Of a DNA stretch of 64,000 bases, positions 48,001 through 56,104 are shown piece after piece (positions within the stretch are counted from its first letter, which is position 1; each line of letters opens with the position of its first letter). Under the pieces are notes generated by a model. That model had not been told where the DNA came from, made no database searches, and saw only the letters and a program-made list of their open reading frames with translations. The position numbers and the translations under genes are program-made. The stretch comes from Arthrobacter echini (GTDB lineage Bacteria; Actinomycetota; Actinomycetes; Actinomycetales; Micrococcaceae): the NCBI RefSeq assembly GCF_008107445.1, contig NZ_VSLD01000005.1:62001-126000 (forward strand), written 5' to 3'.

Positions 48001-50091
48001 GCGGACCTATTGCGCCTCCTCGGGCCGCTCACCGTCGACGAGCTGACCCAACGACTCGAAGCTCCCGCCGGCATCGGGACGACGGCAACGTTCGCCGCAG
48101 GACTGGCACCCGCCGACCCCGACGACGTCGAGGGAGATCCGACCGCACCCGTACCCGCGCCCGGCTCCGACGGCGGTTCCGACGGTGATGGCGAACCTGC
48201 CGCAGCGTCCGGCCGCGCGTCGCCGAAGCTCGTGCGGGAGCACGTCGCCGCGCTCGTGAAGGCCAACCGGGCGCTGACCGTGAACATCGCCGGCGTGGAG
48301 AGGATCTCCGCCGTCGAGGACGCCGCACGCCTGCGCGATGCCCTCGGCGTCCCGCTGCCCATGGGCATCCCGCTGGCGTTCATCGAGCCCGTGGCGGATC
48401 CGCTCGGGGACCTCGTGGGACGCTACGCGCGCACCCACGGCCCGTTCACCGCCGCCGAAGCCGCCACGCAGCTGGGACTCGGCGTCGCCGTCGTCGCCGG
48501 ATCCCTGCAGCGCCTCGCCGGTGCCGGCCGCGTGATCGAGGGCGAGTTCCGCCCCGTCGAGTCGGTCCCGGTGCTCGACATCTCCGCGGAGTCCGGCGCG
48601 GCGCCCGGCACCATCACCGTCCACACGCCGGCGGCGAGCGAGTGGTGCGACGTCGAGGTGCTCCGGCGTCTGCGCCGTCGCTCGCTGGCCGCTCTGCGCC
48701 AGGAAGTGGAGCCGGTCGACCCTGCGGCCTACGGGCGCTTCCTGCCTGCCTGGCAGCACATCGGCTCCGGCCTGCGCGGGCTCGACGGCGTCATCGCCGT
48801 GATCGACCAGCTCTCGGGCGTACCGATCCCCGCGTCCGCCTGGGAGCCGCTGATTCTCGCCCAGCGCGTGGCCAACTACTCCCCGGGCATGCTCGACGAG
48901 CTGACCGCGACGGGCGAGGTGCTCTGGTCCGGCGCCGGATCGCTGGCCGGCAACGACGGCTGGATAGCCCTGCACCTGGCCGAGAACGCGTCCCTGACAC
49001 TCAAGCCCGACCCCGACTTCGAAGCCTCCGCCCTGCAGTCGGCCCTGCTGGAGCTCCTTGCAGGAGGCGGCGGCTACTTCCTGCGCCAGCTAACGCCCCA
49101 GCTCGACGTGCAGGAGCCGGTGAGCGACGCGGCGATCGTCACAGCCCTCTGGGATCTCGTGTGGGCCGGGCGCATCAGCAACGACACGTTCACCCCGGTG
49201 CGCGCCCTGCTCGCCAACGGCAAGACCGCCCACAAGCAGCGACCCGTCCCGGCACGCGCGCGCACGTCCCGCGCGGGACGCCTCGGCCGCGCCCCGGGCA
49301 AGTCCCTCACCGGTGCGTCGATGCGCCTGAGCGCAGCGTCCGGCTCCGGCTCCGATGACGGCGCCGGCGCGAGCGGTGGCTACCAGCGCGCCACGCCTCC
49401 CCTGGCGGCCGGGCGCTGGAACATCCTCCCCCCGGTGGAGCCCGAGACGACACTGCACGCCCACGCCACGGCGGAGCTGCTGCTCGATCGCTACGGTGTG
49501 GTGACGCGCGGTGCCGTCGGCATGGAGGGCATCCCCGGTGGCTTCGGGCTCATGTACAAGGTGCTGGCCCGACTCGAGGAGATGGGCCGGTGCCGGCGTG
49601 GCTACTTCATCGAGCACCTGGGCGCCGCCCAGTTCGCCGTCCCCGCCACGGTGGACCGGCTGCGTTCCTTCAGCGCCGACAACCAGCTCCCCACCGCGCA
49701 GGACGTGCTCGGCGGCGAGGCCGCACCGCTGCACGCCGTCGCCCTGGCTGCCACCGACCCGGCGAACCCCTACGGTGCTGCGCTCAGCTGGCCCCAGGCC
49801 GACGGCGGCCACCGCGCCGGGCGGAAGGCCGGTGCGCTCGTAGTGCTCGTCGACGGAGCGCTCGCCCTCTACGTGGAGCGGGGCGGCAAGACGCTCCTCG
49901 TGTTCACGGAGGACGCCGGCGTGCTGCGCGCCGCGGCACTGGCCCTGGTGACCATCATCAGGCGCGGCGCTGCCGACAAGATGGCGCTGGAGAAGGTCAA
50001 CGGCGGGGAGATCCTCGACACCGACGTGGGCCGTGCGCTCGCCGACGCCGGCTTCTACACGACACCGAGGGGGCTGAGGATCCGTGCCTGA
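45076..50091 (+). CDS. lhr: Lhr-type ATP-dependent DNA helicase (full-length)
   Basis: A 1,671-residue superfamily 2 helicase. Walker A is APTGSGKT (residues 44-51) and the DEVH box is near 188 (IIDEVHAVAGTKRGAHL). Motif V-VI includes VATSSLELGIDMGAVDLVVQ and QRVGRAGHQVG. After the Lhr core (about 860 residues) comes the long C-terminal region with winged-helix folds resembling DNA glycosylase AlkZ/HTH_42 (RYARTHGPFTAAEAATQLGL; HATAELLLDRYGVVTRGAVG). Lhr unwinds DNA and RNA-DNA hybrids 3'-5'. ATG 45076 begins MTQVLTRFTP; an upstream in-frame start is less likely. The stop overlaps the nei2 start by 8 bases, which suggests a repair operon. An acidic, Gly-rich insert sits near residue 1020. Confidence 0.93.
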   Translation: MTQVLTRFTPATHEWFAGAFSAPTPAQEGAWSAISAGSNALVVAPTGSGKTLAAFLWALDRLIASGEGSGDDDEPAPTPAKGRAPASKKPKRTTRVLYISPLKALGVDVERNLRAPLIGITQTAKRLGLPAPSITVGVRSGDTPQAERRTMLTRPPDILITTPESLFLMLTSKARETLMEVDTVIIDEVHAVAGTKRGAHLAVSLARLDALLDKPVQRIGLSATVEPKETVARFLSGNAPVEIVAPPSKKQWDLTVTVPVEDMTELGGAAANTDDDGDAVPQASIWPHVEEKIVDLIEQNRSTIVFANSRRLAERLTARLNEIHAERRERDAVWAAGGPDAERSAAELGAAPTPSYAHTTSTPAQIMAQSGQTEGAEPLLARAHHGSVSKDQRALIEDDLKSGRLRCVVATSSLELGIDMGAVDLVVQVESPHSVASGLQRVGRAGHQVGEVSQGVLFPKHRGDLVNTTVTVERMLAGRIEPLYIPTNPLDILAQQTVAAAALGTIDVEEWFDVVRASAPFATLPRSAFEATLDLLAGRYPSDEFAELRPRIIWDRVEGTITGRPGAQRLAVTSGGTIPDRGLFGVFLVGSEGEGARAGGRRVGELDEEMVYESRVGDVFALGATSWRIEEITHDRVLVSPAFGQPGKLPFWKGDSLGRPVELGRALGAFNREMSGGTPEAARERCAAIGLDAWASDNLITYLTEQREATEVVPNDRTLVVERFHDELGDWRVVLHSPFGMPVHAPWALAVGARLEQRYGMDGSAMASDDGIVLRVPLMEDEPPGADLFLFDAEELDGIVTAEVGGSALFASRFRECAARALLLPRQNPGKRSPLWQQRQRSAQLLDVAKKYPTFPIVLETVREVLQDVYDLPALKDLAASLERRELRIVEVTTQQPSPFARSMLFGYVASFLYEGDSPLAERRAAALSLDPTLLNELLGRAELRELLDARVIAETELELQRLKPDRLARGLEGVADLLRLLGPLTVDELTQRLEAPAGIGTTATFAAGLAPADPDDVEGDPTAPVPAPGSDGGSDGDGEPAAASGRASPKLVREHVAALVKANRALTVNIAGVERISAVEDAARLRDALGVPLPMGIPLAFIEPVADPLGDLVGRYARTHGPFTAAEAATQLGLGVAVVAGSLQRLAGAGRVIEGEFRPVESVPVLDISAESGAAPGTITVHTPAASEWCDVEVLRRLRRRSLAALRQEVEPVDPAAYGRFLPAWQHIGSGLRGLDGVIAVIDQLSGVPIPASAWEPLILAQRVANYSPGMLDELTATGEVLWSGAGSLAGNDGWIALHLAENASLTLKPDPDFEASALQSALLELLAGGGGYFLRQLTPQLDVQEPVSDAAIVTALWDLVWAGRISNDTFTPVRALLANGKTAHKQRPVPARARTSRAGRLGRAPGKSLTGASMRLSAASGSGSDDGAGASGGYQRATPPLAAGRWNILPPVEPETTLHAHATAELLLDRYGVVTRGAVGMEGIPGGFGLMYKVLARLEEMGRCRRGYFIEHLGAAQFAVPATVDRLRSFSADNQLPTAQDVLGGEAAPLHAVALAATDPANPYGAALSWPQADGGHRAGRKAGALVVLVDGALALYVERGGKTLLVFTEDAGVLRAAALALVTIIRRGAADKMALEKVNGGEILDTDVGRALADAGFYTTPRGLRIRA

Positions 50092-50902
50092 GGGAGATAC
50101 CGTGTGGCGGGCCGCCCGCGAACTGCACCGCGCACTGGCAGGGAAGGTCCTCACGCGGTGCGACATCCGGGTGCCGCGGTTCGCCACCGTGGACTTCACC
50201 GGCGACACCGTGCAGGAGGCCGTGGCCCGCGGGAAGCACCTGCTGATCCGCGGCGGAGGCGAGGACGGCTGGGACATCCACTCGCACCTCAAGATGGAGG
50301 GTCTGTGGCACGTGTATGCGCGTGGGGAGAAATGGCGCCGGCCGGCGTTCAAGGCGCGCTGCATCCTGGAGACCGACGACGCCGTCGTCGTCGGTTTCGA
50401 GCTCGGGTTCCTCCGGGTGATCTCCCGGACCGAGGAGGACGACGCCGTCGGCTATCTCGGACCCGATCTGCTCGGCCCGGACTGGGACCCGGACGAGGCG
50501 CTGCAGCGGCTGCTCGGGGAGCCGGAGCGGCCCATCGGCCTGGCCCTGCTGGACCAGCGGAATCTCGCCGGGATCGGCAACGTCTACCGGTGTGAGCTGT
50601 GCTTCCTGGCCGGTGTCCACCCGCTCACGCCGACGGGCGAGGTGCCGAATCTGCCGCGCATGGTGGAGCTGTCGAAGAAACTCCTCGAAGCGAACAAGAA
50701 CCGCAGCACCAGGGCCACCACGGGGCAGCTGCGCGGCAACAACCTGTGGGTCTACGGGCGCTCCCGCAGGGGGTGCCTGCGCTGTGGAACCCCTGTGGCG
50801 CTGGAGCAGCTCGGGGACAAGGACACCGAGCTGCGCGAGCTCTACTACTGTCCGCACTGCCAGCCGCGAATAGAGGTGCCGGCCCCCACGGCACTACCCT
50901 GA
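50084..50902 (+). CDS. Fpg/Nei family DNA glycosylase (Nei2-type)
   Basis: A 272-residue bifunctional DNA glycosylase/AP lyase removing oxidised bases. After Met removal, Pro2-Glu3 (PEGDTVWRAARELH) form the catalytic end. The helix-two-turn-helix contains LLDQRNLAGIGNVYRCELCF, and a C-terminal zinc finger uses CLRCGTP and YYCPHCQP. LKMEGLWHVYARGE is the conserved lesion-reading region. The GTG start overlaps the lhr stop by 8 bases. The order lhr-nei also occurs in mycobacteria, supporting a shared repair role. Confidence 0.92.
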   Translation: MPEGDTVWRAARELHRALAGKVLTRCDIRVPRFATVDFTGDTVQEAVARGKHLLIRGGGEDGWDIHSHLKMEGLWHVYARGEKWRRPAFKARCILETDDAVVVGFELGFLRVISRTEEDDAVGYLGPDLLGPDWDPDEALQRLLGEPERPIGLALLDQRNLAGIGNVYRCELCFLAGVHPLTPTGEVPNLPRMVELSKKLLEANKNRSTRATTGQLRGNNLWVYGRSRRGCLRCGTPVALEQLGDKDTELRELYYCPHCQPRIEVPAPTALP

Positions 50903-50935
50903 CGGGGTGGGAACGATGAGGCAGGTGAGCGACGT

Positions 50936-51931
50936 ATGGCGATGAAGTCCCCGCTGCCGGTGCGCGACGGCGTGAACGCGACCCGTCTCCGCCTGCCTGA
51001 GGACGGCCCGTGGAGTACGGCGCTCGACTACATCCTCGACCGCTTCGACCACGTGGACCCCGAGGGCATGGGCCGGCGGTTCGACCGCGGGGAAGTGGTG
51101 GCCCTCGGCGGAGAGGCCCTGACGCGCTCCACACCGCTGGGTGAGCACACCTTCGTCTGGTACTACCGCGAGTTGCCGGTCGAGGAGCGGCTGCCGGTGG
51201 AGCTGTCCGTCCTGCACCGGGACGATCACCTGCTCGTCGTCGACAAGCCGCACTTCCTGCCCACCACGCCCGGTGGCCGGTACGTTGCGGAGTCGGCACT
51301 GGTGCGGCTGCGCGTGGAGCTCGGCCTGCCCGATCTCATCCCCATGCACCGCCTCGACCGGATGACTGCGGGCGTGCTGATGTTCTCCGTCAATCCGGAC
51401 ACCCGAGGCGCGTACCAGCTGCTCTTCGAGAACCGGCGGATCCGCAAGGAGTACCGGGCGGTGGCAGCCGTGCGGCCGGAGCTGCGGCTGGAAACGGAGC
51501 CGCTGGAGGTGCGGAGCCGCATCGTGAAATCCCGCACGTACCTGCTCGCGCAGGAGGTGGAGGGTCCGGCGAACACGCTGACCACCATCAGCCTGCTCGA
51601 TCGGACGGGCGAGGGAGCGGAGGAGCGCGGGCTGTACCGGCTGCAACCGCACACCGGCAAGACACACCAGCTCCGACTGCACATGGCATCGCTCGGGCTG
51701 GGAATCATCAACGACCCCTTCTATCCCGTGCTGCTGCCGCAGGCACCGGACGACTACAGCAGGCCCCTGCAACTCCTGGCCCACAGCATCGCGTTCACCG
51801 ATCCCCTGAGCGGCACCGATCGACGCTTCGAGTCAGGCTTGGGCCTGGCCGGATTCTCGCGGGACCACGCGCCTCGGGTTTCCCCGGAGAGCCACGGTGA
51901 CCCGTCAGGGCGAGAATCGGTACGCTGGTGA
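50936..51931 (+). CDS. RluA family pseudouridine synthase
   Basis: A 331-residue RNA pseudouridine synthase. The catalytic Asp141 lies in PMHRLDRMTAGVLMF; the HRLDR-x-T motif is complete. LHRDDHLLVVDKPHFLPTTP precedes it and RLQPHTGKTHQLRLHMASLG follows, as in RluA/RsuA relatives. No S4 domain is apparent, although residues 38-75 (RRFDRGEVVALGGEALTRST) partly resemble one. The target RNA is unknown. It starts 33 bases after nei2, possibly in the same transcript. Confidence 0.9.
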   Translation: MAMKSPLPVRDGVNATRLRLPEDGPWSTALDYILDRFDHVDPEGMGRRFDRGEVVALGGEALTRSTPLGEHTFVWYYRELPVEERLPVELSVLHRDDHLLVVDKPHFLPTTPGGRYVAESALVRLRVELGLPDLIPMHRLDRMTAGVLMFSVNPDTRGAYQLLFENRRIRKEYRAVAAVRPELRLETEPLEVRSRIVKSRTYLLAQEVEGPANTLTTISLLDRTGEGAEERGLYRLQPHTGKTHQLRLHMASLGLGIINDPFYPVLLPQAPDDYSRPLQLLAHSIAFTDPLSGTDRRFESGLGLAGFSRDHAPRVSPESHGDPSGRESVRW

Positions 51932-51987
51932 CGTCATCACGGCGGTACGCCACGCCCTGAAGCAGCATCGGAAGGCCACACCAGAGC

Positions 51988-53322
51988 ATGAGCACCCCGA
52001 AGGGCCCGGGACCCCAGCTTCCCGACACACCGGGCAGGCCGCCGCGGATCGCCGCAGACCCGGCCACCACTGGCGGGACGCCCAGCGTCCTCGAACGCCT
52101 GAAGGCAGCACGCCCGCGCACGGCCGGATCCGAGCCGTCCACAATTCCGGAGAGCTCCGCGTCGGAGGGTGCGGGCAGTGCCGGTCCTGAGAACAGGGCC
52201 GGTGTCGGACCGAGAGATGTCACGCCCCCGACGGATCACCACGAGTCGGGGAACGACGCCGCAGCAGAGGCGGCCGACCGGCGTCGGGCCGGTGTGGAAC
52301 GACGCCGGGCCGCCGTTCAGAAGGCCCGCCTCACTGCGGGAGCCACTGCCCGGACGATCGGTCGGGGTGGCCGCACCGCCGGTCGATCCATCGGGCGGGG
52401 CAGCCGTGTCGCCGGACAGGCCATCGGTCGGGGAAGCGCCGCGGCCGGCCATCGGGTCGAAGCCTGGGACCCGGACATCGTCCGGCAATCGGTGGTCACC
52501 CTCAGCGCCGTCGCCTGCATTCTCGGGTCAGCAGCCGGCGTCGGCGTCTTCGGGGGCCCGTCCATCGCGGATGCCGCCGGTGGCCTGTTCTCGCCGGACG
52601 CAACCCTCCTGGCGCCGTCGTCGTCGGCCTTCTCCATCTGGAGCCTGATCTACGTTGGCCTCGTGGCCTATACCGTGTTCCAGTGGCTGCCGTCGCAGCG
52701 CCGATCAGCGCGGCAGCGACGGCTGGGTTGGACCGTTGCCGCCTCGATGCTGCTGAATCTCGCCTGGATCCTCAGCGCCCAGGCCGGGCTGCTGGTCCTG
52801 AGCCTGATCATCATCATGCTGCTGTTCTTCACCCTGCTCGTGGCCGTTCGGACCCTGAACGCTTTCCCCGGCAGCTCGCGGCTCGAGGGTGCGCTCGTCG
52901 ATACACCGATCGGTCTCTATCTGGGGTGGATCCTGGTGGCGGCAGCAGCAAATGCGGCCGCTCTCCTCACGGCGAGGAATGCCGATCTTTTCGCCTGGGG
53001 CGGCGACACCTGGGCCATCGTAGGAATCGCCGCCGTCCTGATCACGGCCGCCGTCGTCTGTTCAACGGACCGTGGCCGGCTCGCGGTGGCAGCCGCGACC
53101 TCATGGGGTCTGCTGTGGATCGCCGTCGAGCGTGCCCTCGGCGAACCGTCGGCGATCGATGTCGCCTTCACCGCCGTCCTGGCGGTCTTCCTCCTGATCA
53201 TCACCGCCGGGTCCCGCAGGCACCGTGTTGACCACGCGTACCGGCGTCGGCTCCGCGCGGAGCAGGACGCCGAGCGCGAGCCTCTGGATCTGCTCGCCGA
53301 CGATCGGGAAAGTCTCCGGTAG
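51988..53322 (+). CDS. TspO/MBR-like membrane protein with long repetitive basic N-terminal extension
   Basis: A 444-residue protein in two parts. Residues 1-165 are hydrophilic and disordered-looking, ending in 11-residue repeats at 119-129, 130-140 and 141-151 (consensus xAGxxIGRGSR). Residues about 167-415 contain seven or eight hydrophobic helices with FSIWSLIYVGLVAYTVFQWL, RLGWTVAASMLLNLAWILSA and LGWILVAAAANAAALLTA, matching TspO-related tryptophan-rich sensory proteins of actinobacteria, which bind tetrapyrroles in better known members. A basic/acidic tail follows. GGAAGG lies upstream of the ATG. It ends before a bidirectional terminator. Function is not established. Confidence 0.75.
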   Translation: MSTPKGPGPQLPDTPGRPPRIAADPATTGGTPSVLERLKAARPRTAGSEPSTIPESSASEGAGSAGPENRAGVGPRDVTPPTDHHESGNDAAAEAADRRRAGVERRRAAVQKARLTAGATARTIGRGGRTAGRSIGRGSRVAGQAIGRGSAAAGHRVEAWDPDIVRQSVVTLSAVACILGSAAGVGVFGGPSIADAAGGLFSPDATLLAPSSSAFSIWSLIYVGLVAYTVFQWLPSQRRSARQRRLGWTVAASMLLNLAWILSAQAGLLVLSLIIIMLLFFTLLVAVRTLNAFPGSSRLEGALVDTPIGLYLGWILVAAAANAAALLTARNADLFAWGGDTWAIVGIAAVLITAAVVCSTDRGRLAVAAATSWGLLWIAVERALGEPSAIDVAFTAVLAVFLLIITAGSRRHRVDHAYRRRLRAEQDAEREPLDLLADDRESLR

Positions 53323-53334
53323 GACCACCGGGAA

Positions 53335-53365
53335 CGGGCCCCGCATCCCGAAGGCGCGGGGCCCG
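53335..53365. terminator. Bidirectional hairpin terminator
   Basis: CGGGCCCCGC pairs with GCGGGGCCCG (10 bp, 11-base loop) between the converging TspO-like and NADP-oxidoreductase genes; flanking ACCGGG and CCGGT can extend the stem imperfectly. Confidence 0.75.
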
Positions 53366-53370
53366 GTGAA

Positions 53371-54303
53371 CTAGCTTGCGTCGCCCACCGTGATGGCGAT
53401 CTTGCCGGGCGCATGGCCGTCCATATTGCTGCGGAAGGCCTCCGCCGCCCGCTCCAGGCGGAAGATGCCCGCGATGATCGGCTTCACCTTCTCCGCCTCC
53501 ACGAGTTCGGTGAGCGCGAGCAGATCGGCCGGATTCGGGCGGACGAAGATGTAGAGACCGCCCCTGTCCTTCACCTCCACGTCGGCAACCGAGGCAATGC
53601 GCCCCGGTGCCTTCAGCTGGTCGACGGTGGCTACCCAGTCCTCGCCGCCCACGAAATCGACGATGGCGTCGACCCCGTCCGGGACCAGTTCGGCCAGGCG
53701 CCCGGCAAGACCCTCGCCGTAGGCGAGCGGCTCGGCCCCGAGCGACCGCAGGAAGTCATGGTTCTTCTCGGACGACGTGGCGATCACCCGCGCACCCCAG
53801 GCCTTCGCGATCTGGATGGCGTAGGTACCCACGCCGCCGGCACCGTTGTGTATCAGGACGACGTCACCCTTGCCCACTCCGACGGCCCGGAGCGACTGGT
53901 AGGCCGTCAGCCCGGTCAACGGCATCGTGCCTGCTTCGGCCCAGGAGACATTGCGTGGCTTGCGCGCGAGCGCCCGCACCGGGGCTGCCACCTTCTCGGC
54001 GAAGGTGCCCAGGCCCACGGTGTCCATGCGCACATAGCCGATCACCTCGTCGCCCGCCTGGAACTCCGTCACGGACGGGCCGGGCTCGACGACGACGCCG
54101 GCCACGTCCCAGCCAGGAATCGCCGGGAAGTAGGTGTGGAGGGCGCCGTCGAGGTAGCCGGCAGTGATCTTCCAGTCGACGGGGTTCACCGATGACGCGC
54201 GGACGTCGACGAGGACGGAATCCGGGCCGATCTTCGGATCAGGCTGCTCCCCGTACTGCAGGTTGTCGGGATCGCCGAATGCCTCGTAGAAAATTGCCTT
54301 CAT
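53371..54303 (-). CDS. NADP-dependent zinc-free alcohol dehydrogenase/quinone reductase
   Basis: A 310-residue medium-chain reductase. The N-terminal GroES-like domain carries VDVRASSVNPVDWKITAGYL and the signature PGWDVAGVVVEPG. The Rossmann domain begins with VLIHNGAGGVGTYAIQIAKA (about 150-169). No structural or catalytic zinc ligands are seen. GKIAITV near the C-terminus is typical. GAGAAGGAGCACC is a good ribosome site for ATG 54303; the longer open frame upstream is not used. It is single, with a 229-base gap to the kinase gene. The substrate is unknown. Confidence 0.9.
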   Translation of the reverse strand: MKAIFYEAFGDPDNLQYGEQPDPKIGPDSVLVDVRASSVNPVDWKITAGYLDGALHTYFPAIPGWDVAGVVVEPGPSVTEFQAGDEVIGYVRMDTVGLGTFAEKVAAPVRALARKPRNVSWAEAGTMPLTGLTAYQSLRAVGVGKGDVVLIHNGAGGVGTYAIQIAKAWGARVIATSSEKNHDFLRSLGAEPLAYGEGLAGRLAELVPDGVDAIVDFVGGEDWVATVDQLKAPGRIASVADVEVKDRGGLYIFVRPNPADLLALTELVEAEKVKPIIAGIFRLERAAEAFRSNMDGHAPGKIAITVGDAS

Positions 54304-54532
54304 GGTGCTCCTTCTCGTGGATCGCTGTTCGTCTCCTCGGCGGTAACCGGTGGCACTTCGCGCGTATTCCGAGATATCGCGGTCCAGGGGCAGCCGACAG
54401 GTGGACCGGGCACGGTTGAACACAGCTCCGGACTTGCGGACCTGTGCCTCGCCGAGGGCCACGGTGGACCCACGCCGGAGGTACACCTTGGAGGGTAGAT
54501 TCTCGGCTCAGGTGCCCAGCCGCTTCGGGTTG

Positions 54533-54985
54533 TTACGTCTGGGTGGAGGCCATGAGACGTTCCACCTCGTCCGCCAGCTCTGTGATCGGTCGGCGACCAT
54601 CGAGCTCGAGGGTCGCACCCTTGCGCAGCAGCGGCTCGATGTCGAGGACCTGCTGACGAATCAGCAGCTGCTCTTGTTCTGCTCTCCCATAGGGGTTGTT
54701 CGTGCGACGTGAGACGCGCTCGATGAGAACTTCCACGGGGGCGCTGAGGAGGACGACGGCCGCGAAACGATCGTAGAAGCGTCCCTGATTCTCCACAGTG
54801 CCCTGGAGAACCAGCGACGGGGTGGACGCGAGCAGCGCGGACATGCGGGCCTCATCCCAAGTGCCGTCAGGCAGTGTCCAGCCGTCGTAGTCAGTGTCGA
54901 TCGTTCGGTGGCCCCGCCGGGACAACTCGCCGAGCACCGTGGTCTTCCCTGCCCCTGACATACCGGTGATTAGGATTCGGGACAT
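54533..54985 (-). CDS. P-loop NTPase/kinase (AAA_18, shikimate kinase-like fold)
   Basis: A 150-residue P-loop protein with Walker A GMSGAGKTT (residues 8-16), a DTDYDGW segment corresponding to the substrate-binding loop, and the lid region VSRRTNNPYGRAEQEQ. Small nucleoside/shikimate kinase-like proteins of this type are often annotated as adenylate kinase-like ATPases. No specific substrate is inferred. It is single, divergent from nothing close; 178 bases of unassigned sequence lie upstream. Confidence 0.85.
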   Translation of the reverse strand: MSRILITGMSGAGKTTVLGELSRRGHRTIDTDYDGWTLPDGTWDEARMSALLASTPSLVLQGTVENQGRFYDRFAAVVLLSAPVEVLIERVSRRTNNPYGRAEQEQLLIRQQVLDIEPLLRKGATLELDGRRPITELADEVERLMASTQT

Positions 54986-55163
54986 GGGGTCAGCCTACCG
55001 AGGTACCTGTCGGCGGGAATGTCTCACGCTTGAAATGTCCGTCACGGTGAGTTGACTGGTTCAGATCACCCTCGACCTCGAGTCGGCTCTAGAGCCCTCG
55101 ACCTCGTCGCTCCCCTTCCCCTCGGTCCGTCTGGGTGCTCCTCCGCGACCGCCGCCCTCCACC

Positions 55164-55538
55164 TCAGTGCAGCGGCAGCGCGACGACGATGACCAGTGCA
55201 AGGACGCTGACCAGCGCGACGGCGCCCACCATCCAGGCGACGGCCACGACGTCGGCCCCGACATGACCGACACTCATACCCCGCACACCACGTCGATACC
55301 GCCGTGCCTGACCGGTTGCGATCCCGAGCGCGATACACGCCGTCAGGCCGCTGATCACGAGCGGGAACCAGCCATGGGCCGGGACCCAGCGCAGCATCAG
55401 CACCCCGGACAGGACCAGCGCGAGCAGGGTGCGGTTCCAGGCGAGTGATGTGCGCTCGGGCTGCAGGCCGGGATCGGCCGGACCGCCCGGAAGCGGCCGG
55501 TCAGAACCGGGCTCTCGGGCTCCGACGCGCGCGCTCAT
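55164..55538 (-). CDS. DUF202 family membrane protein (second of pair)
   Basis: A 124-residue protein with three predicted helices and the DUF202 motif DPGLQPERTSLAWNRTLLAL near residue 22. The family is YidH-like, with no assigned function. Its ATG overlaps the stop of the other DUF202 gene (ATGA), so the pair is translationally coupled. The two differ in N-terminal length and probably form a hetero-pair (inference). Confidence 0.88.
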   Translation of the reverse strand: MSARVGAREPGSDRPLPGGPADPGLQPERTSLAWNRTLLALVLSGVLMLRWVPAHGWFPLVISGLTACIALGIATGQARRYRRGVRGMSVGHVGADVVAVAWMVGAVALVSVLALVIVVALPLH

Positions 55539-56005
55539 CGACCGATGAGAACGCCGACGAGTACTGCCGCAGCAACGAGCGACCCACCCGCTGCCAGCAC
55601 CGGGACCAGCAGCGGCAGGGGAAGAGGAGCCTGCCGGCGCATGGCCCGTTCCACCCTCAGCCAGCGGACTCCCGCTGCGAGAGCGAGCACGAGCGCAAGC
55701 CCCAGCAGGACGACGGCGAGCGCCGTGCGGAGCGGCGGGATGAAGGTCTCCGGGGTGAAGGCCTCGACCGCGATACCGCCGGCCAGCAACGCCAGGGCAG
55801 TCCTGATCCAGGCCAGGAACGTCCGCTCGTTCGCCAGGGTGAAGCGGGGGTCGGGGTCGACACCGCCGCCGAGGAACCGGGCGGCTCGGGAGTCCCGACG
55901 ATTGGGATCGACGACTGGCTGCTCGGGCGTGGCCGCCGCGGCGGGAGCGGCACCGTCGTCGCCGGGCTGATCGGATTGGTCGGCAGGACCGCGGGAAGAT
56001 CTCAC
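55535..56005 (-). CDS. DUF202 (YidH-like) family membrane protein (first of pair)
   Basis: About 156 residues with a 54-residue hydrophilic N-terminus and the DUF202 core DPRFTLANERTFLAWIRTAL, then ALLAGGIAVEAF and two more helices ending VGVLIGR. The start is uncertain: GTG 56005 (TACGAT lies seven bases upstream, compatible with a leaderless transcript) or ATG 56044 or 56083 upstream. The product is an integral membrane protein of unknown role. Confidence 0.85.
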   Translation of the reverse strand: MRSSRGPADQSDQPGDDGAAPAAAATPEQPVVDPNRRDSRAARFLGGGVDPDPRFTLANERTFLAWIRTALALLAGGIAVEAFTPETFIPPLRTALAVVLLGLALVLALAAGVRWLRVERAMRRQAPLPLPLLVPVLAAGGSLVAAAVLVGVLIGR

Positions 56006-56104
56006 GCGCCCATCGTAGGTCCCCAGCGGCGCCGCAGCGGGCATCCCGCCGTCGTCGGACCATGCACGCTCAGGTACCGGCACCCTTGAGGACCGGCACC
56101 CGCG

